A stretch of 64,000 nt of DNA from positions 2,046,001 to 2,110,000 of the forward strand of contig JAPFBE010000032.1 in assembly GCA_034336665.1 (NCBI GenBank), given 5' to 3'. Below the pieces are notes generated by a model. That model saw only the letters and a list, made by a program, of their open reading frames with translations, did no database searches and was not told the DNA's origin. Numbering within the stretch: position 1 is the first letter of the stretch; every line of letters begins with the position of its first letter. The stretch is from Luscinia megarhynchos. Taxonomy: Eukaryota; Chordata; Aves; Passeriformes; Turdidae. The position numbers and the translations under genes were made by a program. Of this stretch, positions 59,824 through 64,000 are shown piece after piece.

Positions 59824-60600
59824 TGTGGTGGTTTTGCATGGCTTGATTTTTGGCGAGGAGAGAAGAAGCCAGCCATGGAAATGATTTTATATGAAGAGCT
59901 GCTAAAAGCTTCCTCCGCACCTGGCAAAACCAATTGCTGTCTGGCTCTGAGAATAGGCACACTGATAAACCAATTAGAAAAGCTGGTAAAGCCTCTATGA
60001 TAGCATATTTAAAATAGGAAAAACCATGGGAAGCTTTTTTTCTTTCTCGCCTCAGAGGAATGGTGAGGGGGCCACCAAGCCCTTTCCCGGCAGGTCTGCT
60101 GGGCCCCCTCCCAGTGGGGTGGCTGAAGCCATGCCACCAAGGGGGGGGGGAATTCTGCTGCTGCGAGCAGCCGCGTGGCATAGACCATGCGGTCAAGGCC
60201 AGGAGCGGCCAATGCCATCCCAGTCCAGGAGTGGCCATGCAGCCGGGACCGTGCAGCCAGGGCAGTGGTCACTGCTGTGCTGTCTCGGCATGGCTCGCAA
60301 TGACCTTTATTTGCTTAGCTGCTTTTAGCCAGCCATGCTGCAAACAGAAGGGCAGAAGCGGTGGCAGCAGCTTTTCCTTTTTGGCGCTCCACATGAGGAG
60401 AGGCGCTGAGTGGAGCTGGCAGCTGGCTCGGCCCGGCGCGGTCCTGGTGGGGAACCACATGATCAGCAGTGAGAGGCATGGCGAGAAGTTCCCCAATGTG
60501 AAGCCCAGACGGAATCAACTATCAGCGCTGCAGAACTTTATAAAAACTTTTCAGTTGATAGAACTTGAGAACAAATGAACTTACAGACACCAATTCCCTC
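59824..60600 (+). mobile_element. LTR, 7008/33694 family, right end unresolved
   Basis: It begins TGTGGTGGTTTTGC directly in the CR1. The block 59920-59990 matches the reverse complement of 35130-35210, and the block 60330-60440 matches 8040-8110 reversed. A possible end at 60801 gives flanks GAGAG and GAGAT, but CR1 does not resume there. The 172-residue frame at 60060-60578 runs through this GC-rich LTR and is not credible as a gene. Confidence 0.65.
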
Positions 60601-60801
60601 TTGAATCAGAGAAAAGGAAAAAACACACAATAGAGCAACTTATGTTACAGCAATGAAAGATAGTAGGGTCTTTGCATGCATCCTTATACACACACCTCTT
60701 CTCCCTTTCCACAGTCTCTGATGGGCAGCGTGTTTTGTGCTAAGGTAAGAACACCAGGTGGGTATTGAAGGAAGAACTGTTCACATAATTAATGCATTCC
60801 A

Positions 60802-61299
60802 GAGATGGGGGAGCTGAGATGGTTGAGATTGGTGCACATCAGCCTGCGTCAAGGTATAAAATACTGCTGGAGACTGGACCAACTGGGCAAATTGGTCTCC
60901 TGAGACTGCAGGCAGCCATCCCCTCCCTGCATGCCTGCCAGGTATGCCCACCCCAAAGACTGGGATCACTCGACTCACTTTTCACTTTTGTACAGGTGAG
61001 TAAAAAGTTGCTAAGATCCAAATGATGTCAGGTGAAGTTAAAAGTATCAAAAAGTTCACAGCAACGATGGGTTGGTCTTGAAACCATGTCAACAAGGTGC
61101 CAGAGTAATGGAGCAGTGAAGAGTCCCCAAGAACAGAATACTATAAATCCTTATTTCATTGACAACTAATGGTTCAAATAGATTTAAACAGAAACTGCAA
61201 CAGAGTATAAAGTTAAATAATAACTTGGTCATAGCTGATAGGATGGAAATATAACTTAGAGTTACCTTAGATTATAATAATGCTAAAAAAACACTTCCA
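60802..61299. other. Intron segment, no feature recognised
   Basis: About 500 bases, no element I can name. Confidence 0.4.
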
Positions 61300-61577
61300 G
61301 AGAAATTCATATATCTAAAGCATAGTATTATGAACTGGACCAAGACCACCACATGCATATTAAGAATTTTGTTATATAAGCATGAGTGACCTGTTTCTGT
61401 ATCATACTTTCTTCGTTACCTTTTTGTATAAAAGACTCTGTTTCCTAAAAGGTGTGCCAGCTCTGTTAGATGCCTGGCACCCTATAGTGCACAACTGTAA
61501 TAAAATCTAATATCTCGACTCAGTGTGTTGATTGGCTCCTTCATACTGGGTAAAAGAACCCTGCTTTAGGGACAACA
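61300..61577 (+). mobile_element. Probable LTR 3' portion
   Basis: TATA (tgtataaaagac, near 61425), poly(A) signal (taataaaatc, near 61499), end gggacaaca near 61577. The left border may lie further upstream. Confidence 0.5.
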
Positions 61578-61999
61578 CAGTCAAATACAGAGATAAAATC
61601 CTAAAGTAGTTCCATAGGTGTTTTCTTGGTTTCTAATTGTGAATTCTGCAAGGCCAAAGATTGTAACCCTGTACATTTCTAGATGAAAATGCTTATATTA
61701 AAACCCTTTAGTCATAGACTATTGACAAAATCTGAGACTAAGTGGACTGAGCCACATCTCAACTTTTCTGAGTTTAGAAAGGAGGGTGGTCTCACTTAAG
61801 CTTGTCTCAACAGGAGGGACCACAACCTGATGATTCTATAATCCATTGCAATAAACAATAGAGTGGTTATTTAGATACTTTATCAGTAATGTTTAGATAC
61901 TGTATTAACAATGCATCTGATCATAATAATCCACATAATCACTGTGCCTTACTTCTTGAGCTTCCTCTCAACTACTTTGTGATAACTTATGAGGAATAG

Positions 62000-62388
62000 T
62001 TGAGGTTACAGCTTTTCAGCTTGGAGAAGAGAAGGCTGAGGAGTGACCTCATCACAATCTACAACTTCCTCAAGAAGGGCAGTGGAGGGGGAGGTGCTGA
62101 TCTCCTCTCTCTGGTGACCAGTGATAGGACACAAGGAAATGGTATGAAAATGCATCAGGGGAAGTTCAGATTGGACAGTAGCAAAAGGTTCTTTGCTGAG
62201 AGGGTGAGTGGTCACTGGAACAGGCTCCCCAGGGAAGTGGTCATGGCACCCAGCCTGTCAAGAGTTCAAGGACTGTCTGGATGACTCTTAGTCATACGGT
62301 TTAGTGTTAGGTAGCCCTGCAAGGAGCAGGGAATTGGACTCAATCCTTATGCGTTCCTTCCAACTTGAGATATTCTTTTATTCTACCT
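62000..62388 (+). mobile_element. CR1 3' fragment
   Basis: Encodes [20 protein letters not shown] and RLPREVV blocks in a broken frame, and ends with an imperfect CR1 terminus (ccttccaacttgag). Confidence 0.88.
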
Positions 62389-62395
62389 GTATAAC

Positions 62396-62870
62396 TGTGG
62401 CAGGACTTCCCCCCTACCACAGAAGAGCTTATCTATTCTGTCCATCAACTGGGGCAATAGCTCTGGGCATTCTCCCCCCTCACATGAATTGATCAAATAA
62501 CCCAGACCAGCTTGTCTGACTAGCGAGTTGTCTCTGGCTAGTGAGTTATTTCTCTCTCTGGAGCCAGGAGTGGAATTTCCAGTTGTCAATAAACAACTTG
62601 CCTTGAGAACAAGATGTGGGGAGATAAGCTGGAATTCCTGACAGACACTTCACTTTACAAACTATAAAAGCTACACAAACTTTCACGGAAGCAGAAGTCT
62701 TCTACACACACCCTGGAAATGCGTGGGACTTCTCCCTGGAGTTTGGACGCAAATTTCACTGATACTTTCCTGGGAATTTAGGGGAAGGATTCTATGTGTA
62801 CTCCTTCATCAGTTCAGTGGTAAATTAAATTAACTCCTAATCTATACTATTTCTTCACTATCTGTAATAT
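62396..62870 (+). mobile_element. Possible LTR
   Basis: Begins TGTGGCAGGAC right after the CR1 tail. TATA (ctataaaagc) lies near 62662. The 3' end is not fixed. Confidence 0.4.
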
Positions 62871-62949
62871 AGGTACCTTTTATCATGCACTTTTAAAAAA
62901 TCTACTAGTTCTTTTGTTTATCCTGTGTGGGAGGATGGTTTGTAAGGTG

Positions 62950-63349
62950 TAGAAATACAGCTGGAAAGCAGGGCTGAGAGCACTGCTCAACTCATGATTG
63001 ATGTGGATGTACAAAGTTTGGTAGGCCACAAGCCCTGGTAAGCTGAGGCAGAAGCCTGAATAGAGAAGCAAAAGATGTGCTTGGTGCGCTTTGTTTAAGA
63101 TAAATCATGCAAAACCGTACGTGTCTATGCTGGTCTGTACAGGTCTGTGCAGAGGCTCTGTGCAGAGCTCTGATTAAGTAATGTTACTTAAAAACACCAG
63201 TCATGTGATTGTGCTATTTTTAGCTATAGATGATAAGGTATATATATTGATGTGTGAAATCAATAAATCGGCTTCATGCTTGCATCAAATGGGGGTCTCG
63301 TCTCTTCATTATGCAAGTGGGAGTCCCGTCTTTTTGTTGGTCTCTGTCA
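62950..63349 (+). mobile_element. Possible LTR 3' portion
   Basis: Poly(A) signal (tcaataaatcgg, near 63262) followed by a U5-like stretch with a repeated gtctcgtct/gtcccgtct motif, ending tctctgtca near 63349. Confidence 0.45.
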
Positions 63350-63384
63350 GTAAGGATAGTGCTGAAGGCAATTTTCCTCAATGA

Positions 63385-63770
63385 ATTACAGCTGTACTGA
63401 TTCTCGAGGAGTGGGAGCAGCCTTGCCTGTCCAATGAGGATGGGTGTTATAAAAGAGTGGGTTAGCTGGCTATCAGGGAGTTGAGGTCTGCTGGTTGTCC
63501 TGTGAGGAGGAAGGGACATGCAGTTGTGCAAGGGACAGACAAGATGTTGTGTGAGGGACAGACAGGGTTAGGTGGCTGTGTAAGGGACAGGTTGGAGTTA
63601 GCCAGTCATGCAGAAGGAAGAAGGAAACTAGCAGAGAGAATGAGGAAAGGAGTCAGTACAGCATGGAGCTGCCTGTGAGGAAAGGAATTAGTCCTGTGAG
63701 GAGCTGTCTGTGAAAAGTCTCTTGAAGTCTTGAAGCTTACAAGTCTCTGCAAACACCACTACATCTAATG
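63385..63770 (+). repeat. LTR-like segment with tandem repeats
   Basis: A TATA-like ttataaaagag lies near 63449. After it come imperfect repeats of gtgagg(ga)cag and aagggacag units up to about 63700. It directly precedes the exon at 63806. Confidence 0.4.
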
Positions 63771-63802
63771 AAGGACTGAAAAATGAAATCAGAAAAAACT
63801 CA

Positions 63803-63943
<141 letters not shown>

Positions 63944-64000
63944 CTAAAATTATCATAATGATCTGCAATATCTCACACTCTAGAAATACTGCAATTAGAA

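Noticed and set aside
60060..60578. 172-residue plus-strand open frame, the longest in the window
   Set aside because: It runs through a GC-rich LTR block shared with 8000-8180. No domain or plausible composition supports a protein.

Overview
This is eukaryotic, almost certainly avian, DNA. Fifteen GT-AG bounded exons on the minus strand encode one vertebrate protein, and most of the rest is CR1 LINEs and bird-type LTR retroelements. The LTR variety and the repeated 5-base target duplications suggest a songbird, but the species cannot be read from the window.

The only protein-coding gene I can support is CERT1 (COL4A3BP; ceramide transfer protein / Goodpasture antigen-binding protein). It runs from the C-terminal half of the PH domain (exon 63806-63922) to the stop codon (685-687). 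The exons join in frame to 547 codons including the stop. Only about 77 N-terminal residues lie beyond the right edge. Present are the rest of the PH domain, the serine-repeat motif, the central coiled-coil region, the FFAT motif (EFFDA), the optional GPBP-type serine-rich exon, and the whole START domain with all four ceramide-contacting residues. The gene therefore looks functional.

Layout: 1-590 is a CR1 copy lying just downstream of the stop codon. 685-4807 holds five clustered exons coding most of the START domain. 4808-13265 holds one START exon among a CR1 and two long LTRs. 13266-16586 holds four exons (GPBP exon, FFAT region, coiled coil). 16587-33261 is intron with one exon at 23598-23755, a 2.9 kb CR1 split by an LTR, and a defective minus-strand ERVL with a solo LTR nested in another LTR inside it. 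33262-37467 holds three exons, plus a C-depleted, apparently G-to-A hypermutated LTR and an intact solo LTR. 37468-63805 is one intron of about 26 kb packed with CR1 and LTR copies, several of them nested. The last exon is at 63806.

By hand tally, LTR elements cover about a third of the window and CR1 about a sixth. That is heavy for an avian gene. The locus is Z-linked in chicken, so the window may come from a sex chromosome, possibly the W. I found no bacterial-style operon, CRISPR array, RNA gene or new enzyme system. The most interesting signals are the hypermutated LTR, the datable nested insertions, the shortened GPBP exon, and a G-rich tract just downstream of a START-domain splice donor.
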